Origin: Paeniglutamicibacter psychrophenolicus
GTDB taxonomy: Bacteria; Actinomycetota; Actinomycetes; Actinomycetales; Micrococcaceae
Assembly: GCF_017876575.1 (NCBI RefSeq)
Contig: NZ_JAGIOE010000001.1
Span: forward strand, 3,452,443-3,516,442
DNA: 64,000 bases
Reading direction: 5' to 3'
This document shows positions 51,141 to 61,667 of the stretch, piece after piece; position 1 is the first letter of the stretch, and every line of letters begins with the position of its first letter. The translations under genes were made by a program, and so were the position numbers. Below the pieces are notes generated by a model. The model had not been told where the DNA came from, searched no databases, and saw only the letters and a program-made list of their open reading frames with translations.

Positions 51141-52124
51141 CTAGAAAAGCGCGATCTTCGGGACGCGCGGGAAGATCGTGTCGAGTTCGGCCAGGTCTTC
51201 TTCCGCGGGCTTCCAGGAGACCGCTGCGGCGTTCTGCGCGACCTGTTCGGGCAGCGTGGCCCCGGCTATGACGCTGGCGACCGAGGGTTGGGCGGCGAGC
51301 CATGAGAAGGCGATCTCGAGTTCGGTGAAGCCGCGCTCGCGGGCGAAGTCGGAGAAGGTGCGCAGCTGCCCGAAGTCCACGGTGTGCATCAGGTGCTGGC
51401 GCGCGTGGGTCAGCCGGGAGCCTTCCGGGGCCCGGCCCGCGGAGTACTTGCCGGTGAGCAGCCCGTTGGCCAGCGGGAAGTAGGGCAGCAGGCCCAGCGA
51501 GTATGCCTCGGCGGCCGGGACCACCTCGAGCTCGGCGCGCCGATCCAGCAGGTTGTAGTGGTTTTGCGAGGAGATGAAGCGCGTGCCGCCGGAGATACGG
51601 GCGGTGAATTCGGCCTCGGCGATCTGCCAGCCGGAGCGGTTCGAGTGCCCGATGTAGCGCACCTTGCCGGCGTCCACCAGGTTATCGAGGGCGGCCAGCG
51701 TTTCTTCGATGGGGGTCAGCGGGTCCGGGCTGTGGAACTGGTACAGGTCGATGTACTCGGTGCCCAGTCGGCGCAGGGAGGCTTCCACGGCGCGGATGAT
51801 GTAGCGGCGCGAGCCGCGGGCACCGAAGTCGTTGCCGTTGGCCCCGCCCATGTCCATGCCGAACTTGGTGCCGATCACGACCTCGTCGCGGCGCTTGCCC
51901 AGCGCCGCCCCGAGCATGGTTTCCGAGAGGCCCGGCTCCCTGCCGTAGGTGTCGGCCACGTCGAAGAATGTGATTCCCGACTCAAGTGCGGCGTTGATGA
52001 CGGCGTCGGTTCCGGCCTGGTCCTCGGTGGCGGTCCCGGCGCGGCCCAGGTTGTTGCAGCCGAGCCCGACGGCCGAAACCACCAGTCCGGAATTGCCCAA
52101 ACGGCGATACTCCACAGTGCTCAT
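51141..52124 (-). CDS. Aldo/keto reductase
   Basis: 327 residues. Tetrad Asp/Tyr/Lys/His: FFDVADTYGREPGLSE (Asp, Tyr), VIGTKFG (Lys), LYQFHSPDPLTP (His). Cofactor-binding end region WLAAQPSVASVIAGATLPEQV. It belongs to the YghZ/Kv-beta-like branch by MSTVEYRRLGNSGLVVSAVGLGCN and YGxE motif. First gene of the leftward run with the nucleoside hydrolase and ECF transporter; the carbonyl substrate may derive from the released sugar. Divergent from argG. Confidence 0.9.
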   Translation of the reverse strand: MSTVEYRRLGNSGLVVSAVGLGCNNLGRAGTATEDQAGTDAVINAALESGITFFDVADTYGREPGLSETMLGAALGKRRDEVVIGTKFGMDMGGANGNDFGARGSRRYIIRAVEASLRRLGTEYIDLYQFHSPDPLTPIEETLAALDNLVDAGKVRYIGHSNRSGWQIAEAEFTARISGGTRFISSQNHYNLLDRRAELEVVPAAEAYSLGLLPYFPLANGLLTGKYSAGRAPEGSRLTHARQHLMHTVDFGQLRTFSDFARERGFTELEIAFSWLAAQPSVASVIAGATLPEQVAQNAAAVSWKPAEEDLAELDTIFPRVPKIALF

Positions 52125-52223
52125 AAGGATTCATCCCTTCAAATAATTATGCATCCGGTTCCGCCCGCGGGGGCGCCGCCGGCACGGGCCCGCGACGGCA
52201 GCCCCCGGAAAATTCAAGTATGA

Positions 52224-53735
<1,512 letters not shown>

Positions 53736-53767
53736 TATGTAAGAAGGTTTGTCAAGTGACAGAGGTG

Positions 53768-53805
53768 GGCGGCTCCCGGGACATTGGCTTCCGGGAGCCG
53801 CCTTT
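53768..53805 (+). terminator. Terminator-like hairpin downstream of argG
   Basis: GGCGGCTCCCGG pairs perfectly with CCGGGAGCCGCC (12 bp), loop of 11 bases, then TTT. It ends argG transcription unless it is part of the adjacent insertion element. Confidence 0.75.
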
Positions 53806-54026
53806 CCCATGCCCCGGCGGTGGCGTCGGGCCCGGTTCGGCATGTCATGGTCGACGGCATGGTCAGACTGACAAACGCGGGTTGGGTACCGCATGACAAG
53901 GAATTCGAGTGGAGCGTGACGTCGTCTAGGATCGGGCGTCGGCTTGGGGGCCTGCCCATAGTCGGTTCTCGTGTTGGCTCCGCATGTTGCCTCGTCCGGG
54001 TGCGCGCGCCGGGGCACGTCTTGGGG

Positions 54027-55136
54027 TCACCGTCCTGCCATGGGGCGGCCTTCCTGCAGGGGTGCGGCCAGGGACCAGCACCAGCCGGCAAGTTCGCGGG
54101 CGATGGCGGTCCTGGCCTTCGCCGGCATCTTGTGGCGTTCCTCGAGGGCCGCGGCGCGGGCATGGAGCCGTTGGTTGCCCTGCCGGGCGCGGGCGGCGGT
54201 GGCCGGGGACACCAGCTCGAGCTGGCGCAGCTCCAGGATCCCGGGCCTGCGGTACGGGCGCTTGTGCACGGTTGCGGCCTCGATCAGCAGGAGGCGGGCG
54301 TAGGCGTTTCCGGCCTTGGTGATGCGCCCCTGGGTGCGGGTCTCGCCCGAGGAATGCTCCGAGGGAACCAGGCCCAGATAGGAGCCGATGGTGGCCCCGT
54401 TGAAGCGGGTCCAGTCCCCGATCTCGGTGGCCAGCCCGAAGGCACCCACGGTGCTGATGCCGCGCAGGCACGCCAGGGCATTGATGATCTCGGTGTAGCG
54501 GCAGTCCGCGGCGACGCGGGCCACCTCCTTGTCGATCCGCTTCAGCCGCACGGACATGGACTCCTCCTGCGCCAGGGATTCCTGGAAGGCGAACTCGAGC
54601 GCCGGGTCCTCGAAGTGCTGCTGGTGCAGCCACCTCAGGTGTTCCCGGGTCCAGCGGGACTTGCCGCCTTGGAAGAGGATGCCGTGGCGCAGCAGGATCG
54701 CATTGACCCGCTGCTTGGCATGCGCATTGTCGGCCGAGGCGACATGCCGGGCGCGGGAGAGGTCCCGCAGGGCCTCCTGCCCGGGGTCCGGGATCGTGAC
54801 CTCGGTGACCTCGCCCAGCGCCAGCATGGTCGCCAAAATTTTGGCGTCGCGCCGATCCGTCTTGATTTTGTCTCCGGGGGCCCGCAGCAGTTTCGAGGGT
54901 GCGGCGATCACGCAGTCGATGCCGGCAGCCCGGAAGTGCCGGGCCAGCCCGAAGCCGGTGGGACCGGCCTCGTAGACGACCCGGACCCCGGGGCCGAATC
55001 CCCGTACCCATTCCGCGGTGCCCAGCAGGTCGTCCTCGAAACGTGAACGGGTCAATTCGCCGGTGTCGATGTTCAGGGCGCATCCCACGATGCTGCGGGC
55101 ATGGACATCGAGCCCGATATAGGTACGCTCGGACAT
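54027..55136 (-). CDS. IS110-family transposase (DEDD recombinase)
   Basis: 369 residues from ATG 55136, with GGAGG eight bases upstream; an in-frame TTG five codons earlier overlaps that ribosome site and is rejected. N-terminal RuvC-like DEDD domain: YIGLDVHARSIVG (Asp), VVYEAGPTGFG (Glu), and KTDRRDAKIL (two Asp). C-terminal Tnp domain with CLRGISTVGAFGLATEIGDW split and SYLGLVPSEHSSGETRTQG containing the catalytic Ser region. Frame intact, so mobility is possible. Confidence 0.93.
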   Translation of the reverse strand: MSERTYIGLDVHARSIVGCALNIDTGELTRSRFEDDLLGTAEWVRGFGPGVRVVYEAGPTGFGLARHFRAAGIDCVIAAPSKLLRAPGDKIKTDRRDAKILATMLALGEVTEVTIPDPGQEALRDLSRARHVASADNAHAKQRVNAILLRHGILFQGGKSRWTREHLRWLHQQHFEDPALEFAFQESLAQEESMSVRLKRIDKEVARVAADCRYTEIINALACLRGISTVGAFGLATEIGDWTRFNGATIGSYLGLVPSEHSSGETRTQGRITKAGNAYARLLLIEAATVHKRPYRRPGILELRQLELVSPATAARARQGNQRLHARAAALEERHKMPAKARTAIARELAGWCWSLAAPLQEGRPMAGR

Positions 55137-55302
55137 AGCCGGGACCTCCAACCTTCAATGTGGCACTACCATTCCACAGCGGTTTGGCTGCAAGGCCAAG
55201 ACCCGAACGCATGGCAAACCACGAAAGCTTGAAGCGGAGGTTTCGGCCTCACTTACATATTGTCTAGAAGCACCATGCCGGTGGCCCGCTTGGGCTGCCG
55301 GG

Positions 55303-55352
55303 ACGGGCGGGGCATTTCACCGGGGAATCGGTGAGGGGCCCCGCCCGTTTTT
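55303..55352 (+). terminator. Strong plus-strand terminator beyond the IS110 element
   Basis: ACGGGCGGGGC pairs with GCCCCGCCCGT (11 bp) with a nested CACCG/CGGTG hairpin, followed by TTTTT on the plus strand only. It would stop plus-strand read-through; no plus-strand gene lies directly before it except argG beyond the element. Confidence 0.8.
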
Positions 55353-55363
55353 CGTACCCGGCC

Positions 55364-56116
55364 TCAGTTCCGTTTCTCGATCGTGTCGAGGTCGCGCACG
55401 GCAAACCGGAGGTGTTCCCATTCCTCGGACAGGATCACGTGCAGGCAGGAGCGAGTGCTCTGCTCGCGGTCCGGGTTCCACGGGTTGGAATGCTTCTCTT
55501 CGAGATCCTCGTCGGTGAGCGTGGCCAAGAACCCGCGCACCATCGCCACGCGCCCGGCCCTGGCCTCGAGCACCTCGGGAAACGAGGGAACGCCGGGGGT
55601 GAAGACGGAGGCGTCATAGCCGTACTCCGCAAAGCCGTCATTGGGCTGGCCCAGGTGGTGGAACGGGGCCTCGATGCCTTCGATGGTGAGGCGCAGCCAG
55701 ATGTCGGTGGCCATGACCAGGTGGCGCAGCGTCTGGGAAAAGGACCATTCCCCGTCCACCGACTCGTCGACCACCCCCGCCGGCAGCGCCGCGACACGGT
55801 CCATGGTGGACGCCCAGGCCCGCTCCACCGTCTCCCAGGCGGCGCGCAGGCCCTCGGGGTCCGCGGCTCGCATCGTGGCCCTGCCCGGGAAGCGGCGCAA
55901 CAGTTCGGCCCGCACGAAGGGCACCACGTCGACGCCGTTGACCATGAGCACTCCCCCGTCCCGCAGCAACCACGGGTCATCGATGTCGGCCCCCTGCATG
56001 TTGCCCCCGCGCATCGTCGCATCCGAGAGGTCGCAGCCGTTGAACCAGGACCCATGCAGGTCTGCGTCGTTGAACCGCGATCCGGCCAGGTTGTCGCTCG
56101 AGTCGAAGATTGCCAT
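55364..56116 (-). CDS. DinB-family protein with N-terminal pentapeptide repeats
   Basis: 250 residues from ATG 56116, with GGGAGG six bases upstream. Residues ~1-48 carry pentapeptide-type repeats (NLAGSRFNDADLHGS, FNGCDLSDA, MRGGNMQGAD). The rest is a DinB four-helix bundle with VDGEWSFSQTLRHLVMATDIW, WNPDREQSTRSCLHVILSEEWEHLRFA split; the His residues of these blocks are the expected metal ligands. DinB proteins are thiol- or bacillithiol/mycothiol-related transferases; activity unknown. Confidence 0.85.
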   Translation of the reverse strand: MAIFDSSDNLAGSRFNDADLHGSWFNGCDLSDATMRGGNMQGADIDDPWLLRDGGVLMVNGVDVVPFVRAELLRRFPGRATMRAADPEGLRAAWETVERAWASTMDRVAALPAGVVDESVDGEWSFSQTLRHLVMATDIWLRLTIEGIEAPFHHLGQPNDGFAEYGYDASVFTPGVPSFPEVLEARAGRVAMVRGFLATLTDEDLEEKHSNPWNPDREQSTRSCLHVILSEEWEHLRFAVRDLDTIEKRN

Positions 56117-56301
56117 GCTGGTCCTCCCGGGGGCAGCCCGCCACGGCGATGGCCGCCGGGCGGGATGGTGCGAGGCGGCCACTGAGGTGGCCGCGAGCCC
56201 ACGGTACCACCGGCGTGGCGGTTCCCGGATGCCGACAGCGGCACCGGCTTGCTAGACTTCTCGACCATGCCCCGTTGCCTACGTTCGGAGAGACCTTGCC
56301 C

Positions 56302-56937
56302 ATGAACACCGCACGCAACCGGCTCTGGTCGTGGGCGCACGCCGAGCGCGCGGCCCTGTCCCGGGATCTTGCCGGCCTCGAGGATGCCCAGTGGGCAACC
56401 GGCTCGCTGTGTGGGCGCTGGAGCGTGGAAGAGGTCGTGGCGCACCTGACCGCGGCGGCGAGCGTTGGCCCGGTCCGCTGGGTCGCCAGCGTGCTGGGTG
56501 CCAGGTTCGATTTCGACCTGCACAACGATCGGCGCCTGGCCGAGCACCGCGGCGCAACACCCGCCGAAACGCTGGCACGCTTTCGCTCGATCCAAACCAG
56601 TACCACCTCGACGTTTGGGCCGATCGAGGCATGGGTGGGCGAGGTGGTCATCCACGGCCAAGACATCCGCCATCCACTGGGGATCGACCACGACGTCGAC
56701 GTTGCTGCCGCCACCGCGGTCGCCCGCTTCCTCGCGAAGGGGGACTTCACCGTGCCGAGCAAGACGAACATTGCCGGTTTGCGGCTTGAGGCAACCGACG
56801 GCCCGTTCGCCAGCGGTGACGGCCCACTCGTCACGGGAACAACCCTGGCCCTGTTGATGGCCATGGCCGGACGTGGCGCCTATTGCCGGCAGCTCACCGG
56901 GGAAGGTGTCGAAACCCTGCGGGAGCGGTGTTCCTGA
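56302..56937 (+). CDS. Maleylpyruvate isomerase (MDMPI) family mycothiol-dependent protein, copy 1
   Basis: 211 residues from ATG 56302. TIGR03083-type: LAGLEDAQWATGSLCGRWSVEEVVAHLTAAAS at the N-terminus with the first His ligand, and VGEVVIHGQDIRHPLG with the later His/Asp. C-terminal SCP2-like region follows. The fold uses mycothiol as cofactor in its characterised members. Divergent from the DinB gene. Confidence 0.88.
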   Translation: MNTARNRLWSWAHAERAALSRDLAGLEDAQWATGSLCGRWSVEEVVAHLTAAASVGPVRWVASVLGARFDFDLHNDRRLAEHRGATPAETLARFRSIQTSTTSTFGPIEAWVGEVVIHGQDIRHPLGIDHDVDVAAATAVARFLAKGDFTVPSKTNIAGLRLEATDGPFASGDGPLVTGTTLALLMAMAGRGAYCRQLTGEGVETLRERCS

Positions 56938-57123
56938 ATCCCGGGCAGCGCCACGGGCAGGCAACGCACACCGATTGGATGGACAACAGGTCAGCCGCCC
57001 ATCAGCGACACGGGCAGTCTTGGATCCGGCAGCACCGGGAATCTCGCGGCCCGGCGCATGACGACCCAGACGCGTGTGGAAGAATCGCGGGAACACGAGT
57101 GACCGGGAAGGGTTGATCCAGCC

Positions 57124-57747
57124 GTGAACCTTGAGAACGATCCGGAGCGCGCCTCCCGGCTTTGCCGCGAGGCGCAGGCGCGGTTGATGAGCAGTGTGGC
57201 AAACCTGGCGGACCCCGAGGTTCGTGCGCCCAGTCGCCTGCCCGGCTGGAGTGTCGGCCACGTGCTGACCCATTTGGCCCGCAACGCCGATGCGCATGCG
57301 CGGCGCCTCACGAGTGCCCTGAACGGTCAGGATGTCCCCAAGTACGCCAGCGGCGAGGGCCAGCGCCGGGACGAGATCGAGGACGGGGCCGGAAGACCTG
57401 CCGTTCAAATCGTTGCCGACCTCCACACCAGCATGTCGCACCTGGAAGACGTGTTCGCCCGGTCCTCCGCCGCCGGATGGCCCAACGGTGGTTTCCTCGG
57501 CGGAGGGCACTACGGTGTTTCGGGCTGCCCCGCGCACCGGCTGCGCGAAGTGGAAATGCACCACGTGGATCTCGGGCTCGGCTATACGCCGCTGGACTGG
57601 CCCCGGGAATATGTGGACTGGGATCTCCCGATGCTCCTCTCGACGGCGCCGGACAGGCTGGGCAACCCCGCTGAAAAACGATTGTTCATGGCCTGGCTGG
57701 CTGGCCGTGGACCGCTGGATCCCTCCACGAACCTGGAACCGTGGTAG
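57124..57747 (+). CDS. Maleylpyruvate isomerase (MDMPI) family protein, copy 2
   Basis: 207 residues from GTG 57124. N-terminal RLPGWSVGHVLTHLARNADAHARR with the first His pair, and HRLREVEMHHVDLGLGYTP with the HHxD metal triad. This resembles mycothiol maleylpyruvate isomerase more closely than copy 1. No gentisate genes are in the window, so maleylpyruvate itself is not a given substrate. Ends before a bidirectional-looking hairpin. Confidence 0.88.
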   Translation: MNLENDPERASRLCREAQARLMSSVANLADPEVRAPSRLPGWSVGHVLTHLARNADAHARRLTSALNGQDVPKYASGEGQRRDEIEDGAGRPAVQIVADLHTSMSHLEDVFARSSAAGWPNGGFLGGGHYGVSGCPAHRLREVEMHHVDLGLGYTPLDWPREYVDWDLPMLLSTAPDRLGNPAEKRLFMAWLAGRGPLDPSTNLEPW

Positions 57748-57841
57748 CTGAAGCCCACCCCTGCTAACCGGAGACTGCGCCGGCACTCCCCCGCAATGGG
57801 ACGCCCATGCCTCGATGGGGCACCGCTGGCGGGCAGCACGA

Positions 57842-57874
57842 CGCCCGGCAACGATTCCTCGTTGCCGGGCGTTT
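57842..57874 (+). terminator. Terminator after the second MDMPI gene
   Basis: CGCCCGGCAACG pairs perfectly with CGTTGCCGGGCG (12 bp, 6-base loop), followed by TTT. Lies between two convergent genes and may serve both. Confidence 0.8.
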
Positions 57875-57885
57875 GTCCGGGGTGC

Positions 57886-58458
57886 CTAGCCCAGGGTGAA
57901 GGGTGCCTTGGCCGGCAGCGGGTATGCCTGCCGGAGCTTCTCGACGTCCTCGAACGGCGCTGTCGCGATGGACAGCTTGGTGAAGTCCAGCTTGGCTTCG
58001 CGCAGGCAGGTCTTGATGGCCGTCACGGCCTTCTTCGGCTCCGGCGAGAGGATGCGGATGTTCAGCTTGCGCGGGGCGTAGTCCGAGGACTCCACGGTGC
58101 CCAGCCCGCGCCAGGCCAGGTGGCCCACCAGGGCCTCCTTCGCGGTGGCTTCCAGGTACTTGTCGCGGTCGGTGCCCTCGGCGGTCTTCAGCGCGTACTG
58201 CACGACGACCCAGCCCTGGTCGGCGTCCGTGATGGTCGCGAAGCCGTCCACCTGGCACTGCTCGCTGAAGGCGTCCAACAGCCCCACGGCAGTGGCGTCG
58301 TTGACGTCCTTGGCGGTCTCGGTCGTGGACATGTGCCCGACGGTGCCGTGGTTGACCACGAACTGGCCAAGCTCCTCGCCCTCGTAGGTGGAGAACCATG
58401 CCTCGCGGAAGTACAGGGTTCCATCTTCGTCGCGGCGGTAGGTGCGAACTATTGACAT
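57886..58458 (-). CDS. Conserved protein of unknown function downstream of DUF402
   Basis: 190 residues from ATG 58458; its AAGGAG ribosome site overlaps the DUF402 stop codon, so the two are coupled. I do not recognise a family. Soluble; N-terminus VRTYRRDEDGTLYFREAWF, middle FSEQCQVDGFATITDADQGWVVVQYAL, C-terminus NIRILSPEPKKAVTAIKTC. A dxs-DUF402-this-gene order suggests an operon, without implying isoprenoid function. Confidence 0.65.
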   Translation of the reverse strand: MSIVRTYRRDEDGTLYFREAWFSTYEGEELGQFVVNHGTVGHMSTTETAKDVNDATAVGLLDAFSEQCQVDGFATITDADQGWVVVQYALKTAEGTDRDKYLEATAKEALVGHLAWRGLGTVESSDYAPRKLNIRILSPEPKKAVTAIKTCLREAKLDFTKLSIATAPFEDVEKLRQAYPLPAKAPFTLG

Positions 58459-58471
58459 ATGGTGGTGCTCC

Positions 58472-59071
58472 TTAGCGGGATGGTGTCTGTGAAAATTCGG
58501 TGCGGCCACGGGCCAGCCAGCCGGTGGCGGTGCCGTCGAAGGGGGCGTGCCCCTGCCCGACCGCATGCAGCAGCGTCCGTGCCTCGGCCCCGATGCACTG
58601 GACCAGCGCCGGCGGGTAGCCCATGGCCGCGGCGTGCTGCGCAAATTCGTCCTCGTCATCGAGGTAGATCCCGCGCGAACGCGAGTCTACGACGTCAAGG
58701 TCCATGTCCACGGAGTTCGCTTCCCAGCCGCCGCGGGCCAGCTCGCGCCAGCCGATCTGCGTGGACAGATCGAGGTAGGTGCGGAAATCCTCGTTGCTGT
58801 CGTCGTAGAAGGTGCCCAGCCAGTGCCCCGAGGCCGGAACCAGGCACACCGCGTCGGTCTGCGCCCAATGCCCGTGGCCGGGACGCGAGACCAGGGAGCC
58901 GGCGGGCTGGTAGATCCAGTGGCCGTGGCCATCCGCGCCGAGGTAGCGCCCGGGAACGACCCAGTGCGGCGCCCCGTTGTACTTCCAGGCGCGGGCCACC
59001 ACCAGGTCCCCGGGGGCGGCACCGGCCGGGTCCCGGGGCAGGTTCGCGGGAACCGGTGCTGCGGCGCTCAC
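58472..59071 (-). CDS. DUF402 domain protein
   Basis: 199 residues from GTG 59071, overlapping the dxs stop by 4 bp (GTGA). DUF402 core: [19 protein letters not shown], then [25 protein letters not shown] with an acidic, metal-binding-looking cluster. Family members include nucleoside phosphatases and RNA-linked proteins (FomD, Ntdp). Residues ~25-75 ([20 protein letters not shown] region) form the preceding beta domain. Possibly a nucleotide hydrolase; not demonstrated. Confidence 0.85.
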   Translation of the reverse strand: MSAAAPVPANLPRDPAGAAPGDLVVARAWKYNGAPHWVVPGRYLGADGHGHWIYQPAGSLVSRPGHGHWAQTDAVCLVPASGHWLGTFYDDSNEDFRTYLDLSTQIGWRELARGGWEANSVDMDLDVVDSRSRGIYLDDEDEFAQHAAAMGYPPALVQCIGAEARTLLHAVGQGHAPFDGTATGWLARGRTEFSQTPSR

Positions 59072-61035
59072 AGCTGGGGAATCTGTCCGGTGGGCATCTC
59101 GGCCCCGGGCAGCGGCCGGGCGAAGGGGACCTTGGTGCCCAGCACCTGGGCCAGGGTGTCGTTGGCGATCCGGTCGGCGGTGAGCCCTACCCGCTCCAGG
59201 ACCTCTCCGCGGGTGCCGTGGGCGAGGAACTCGGTGGGCAGGCCGACCTCGTTCAGGGCCGTGTCGACGCCGGCGGCCCGCATTTCCTGGCGGATCCGGG
59301 AGCCCACGCCGCCGGCGCGCACGCCGTCCTCGACGCAGACGACGATGCGGTGGCGGGCGGCCAGGCCGATGATCGAGCGCGGCACCGGCAGCACCCAGCG
59401 CGGGTCGACCACGGTGACGGTGATGCCCTGGGCGTTCAGGCGTGCGGCGACGTCCAGGCAGAGTTCGCTCATGGCGCCGACCGAGACGATGAGCACGTCG
59501 CGTTCCTCGCCGGCCCCGAGCTTGGCCAGGATGTCGACCCCGTCGTGCAGGCGCTGGATCGCGACGATCTCCGGTCCCACGCTGCCCTTGGAGAAGCGGA
59601 TGACCGAGGGTGCGTCCTTGATGGCCACTGCCTCGCGCAATTCCTCGCGCAGGCGCACCGCATCGCGCGGTGCGGCCAGGTGGAGGTTGGGGACGATCTG
59701 CATCAGCGCCATGTCCCACATGCCGTGGTGGCTGGGGCCGTCCGGTCCGGTGACCCCGGCGCGGTCCAGGACCACCGTGACCCCTGCCTTGTGCAGGGCC
59801 ACGTCCATGAGCAGCTGGTCGAAGGCGCGGTTCAGGAATGTCGCGTAGACGCAGACCACCGGGTGCAGGCCGCCGAAGGCCAGGCCGGCGGCGGAGGTCA
59901 TCGCGTGCTGTTCGGCGATGCCGACATCCAGCACGCGCTCGGGGTGGCGTTCGGACATGGTTTTCAGGCCCACCGGCTGCAGCATGGCGCCGGTGATAGC
60001 CACGATGTCCTTGCGCTCATCGGCGATGTTGGCGATCTCCTCGCCGAAGACTGAGGTCCAGGAACGGGCCGAGGCCTTGGAGACCGGTTCGCCGGTCTGC
60101 GGGTCGATGACCCCCACGGCGTGGAACTGGTCCGCCTCGTCGGCGCGGGCAGGTGCGTAGCCGCGGCCCTTCTCGGTCAGCGCGTGCACGATGACGGGGC
60201 CGGCGAACTTCCGTGCCTGCAGCAGCGCCTCGTCGACGGCACCCTGGTTGTGCCCGTCGATGGGGCCGATGTACTTCATGCCCAGGTCCTCGAAGAGGCC
60301 CTGGGGGGCCCACCAGTCCTTGATGCCCTTCTTGGTGGCATGCAGGGACTTGTAGGCGAACTGGCCCACGGCGCCCGAGTCCTTCAGGCGGTTCTTGAGC
60401 TTGTCCATGGTGTCTTCGTAGGCGGGGTGCGTGCGGAACTGGTCCAGGCGCTGGCGCAGCCCGGCCAGCTGGTCGGCGAGCCCGCCGATGGTCGGGGCGT
60501 AGGAGCGGCCGTTGTCGTTGACCACGATGACCACCCGGCGGTCCTTGTCGGCGGCGATGTTGTTGACAGCTTCCCAGGCCATGCCGCCGGTCAGGGCGCC
60601 GTCTCCCACCAGGGCGACCACGTAGCGTTCGGCCTCGCCGGTGAGCTTGCGGGCGCGGGAGATCCCGTCGGCCCAGGACAGCGAGGAGGAGGCGTGCGAG
60701 GATTCGACGATGTCGTGCACCGATTCGGCGCGTTCCGGGTATCCGGAAAGCCCTCCTTCCTGGCGCAGCGTGGAGAAGTCCTGGCGGCCGGTCAGCAGCT
60801 TGTGCACGTAGGACTGGTGCCCGGTGTCGAAGATGATGGAGTCGGTGGGCGAATCGAAGACCCGGTGGATGCCCAGGGTCAGTTCGACCACGCCGAGGTT
60901 CGGGCCCAGGTGTCCGCCGGTTCTTGCCACGTTCTTGATCAGGAACGAGCGGATTTCCTTGGCCAGTTGCTGCATTTGGGCCGCGTCCAGGCCACGAAGG
61001 TCCCGCGGTTCCTTGATGGTCTGAAGCAATGGCAC
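59068..61035 (-). CDS. dxs: 1-deoxy-D-xylulose-5-phosphate synthase
   Basis: 655 residues. Transketolase-type TPP enzyme: [17 protein letters not shown] with His, the TPP-binding [18 protein letters not shown] to NDNGRSYAP, and the pyrimidine-binding [19 protein letters not shown]. It condenses pyruvate and glyceraldehyde-3-phosphate to start the MEP isoprenoid pathway and feeds thiamine/pyridoxal synthesis. First gene of the leftward run with DUF402 and an unknown gene. Confidence 0.97.
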   Translation of the reverse strand: MPLLQTIKEPRDLRGLDAAQMQQLAKEIRSFLIKNVARTGGHLGPNLGVVELTLGIHRVFDSPTDSIIFDTGHQSYVHKLLTGRQDFSTLRQEGGLSGYPERAESVHDIVESSHASSSLSWADGISRARKLTGEAERYVVALVGDGALTGGMAWEAVNNIAADKDRRVVIVVNDNGRSYAPTIGGLADQLAGLRQRLDQFRTHPAYEDTMDKLKNRLKDSGAVGQFAYKSLHATKKGIKDWWAPQGLFEDLGMKYIGPIDGHNQGAVDEALLQARKFAGPVIVHALTEKGRGYAPARADEADQFHAVGVIDPQTGEPVSKASARSWTSVFGEEIANIADERKDIVAITGAMLQPVGLKTMSERHPERVLDVGIAEQHAMTSAAGLAFGGLHPVVCVYATFLNRAFDQLLMDVALHKAGVTVVLDRAGVTGPDGPSHHGMWDMALMQIVPNLHLAAPRDAVRLREELREAVAIKDAPSVIRFSKGSVGPEIVAIQRLHDGVDILAKLGAGEERDVLIVSVGAMSELCLDVAARLNAQGITVTVVDPRWVLPVPRSIIGLAARHRIVVCVEDGVRAGGVGSRIRQEMRAAGVDTALNEVGLPTEFLAHGTRGEVLERVGLTADRIANDTLAQVLGTKVPFARPLPGAEMPTGQIPQL

Positions 61036-61667
61036 GGAGGCAGTCCTTTCGAGATGACAAATACCCGTTCAATCTTACCGCTTGCGGGTTGGGACCCGGG
61101 TACCATGGCGGTGCACGCCACATTGTCCCGGCCCGCCGCGACGGGTCGTTGGCCGCCGGCGACGTCCTTGCCTGGGATCGCGGGAGCCGTCGCCTGCTGC
61201 TCCAACCAATGCAAAGACCCGCTTCCCGTCGTGGGCGCCTCGAAATCCCACGCATCCAGGGCCCGCTTTGTCGGCAACGCCAACGGGAGGCAAGTCGCGG
61301 CTTGCCGCCGCAGTGCTGCACCGGGCCGCCGGCGAGGGTGCGCAGGTCCTCTCGACCGGCCTGCTCCCGGCACGCAACGCCGACGAGCCGGCCGCCCCAA
61401 TCGGCTTCCGGCGGGCCGGCATCGCAGAGACCCCGGATCCGGGCCCAAGCCTCCGGGCCGCCGCATCGTCGCACCGCGCCCGCGCATGGTGTCCGGCACG
61501 CAGGTCCTCCAGTCCGATGCAGCGGGCCCCGGTGCGTTCGGCCGGCAACGCACCCGTCCGACCCCTGCCCGTGACGGTGGCACCAATGGGCACAATGCCG
61601 GCTCCGGGGTATCCGTGCGACCACCGTACAGCCGGCCCACCGATGGAATTCCCCACCCGGCCACCTG
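61036..61667. other. Gap without a convincing gene between dxs and sdhB
   Basis: Several long frames are open on both strands because of high GC, but all are Arg/Pro-rich and atypical. The only protein-like stretch is plus-strand 61270-61440, with RLAAAVLHRAAGEGAQVLSTGLL split and GFRRAG, which resembles a GNAT acetyltransferase core; no start, ribosome site or full domain is present. It may be a decayed acetyltransferase gene. Confidence 0.4.

Noticed and set aside
55435-57786. 783-codon minus-strand frame across the DinB/MDMPI genes
   Set aside because: Crosses both coding strands and an intergenic region and lacks any recognisable domain; the real genes carry intact motifs.
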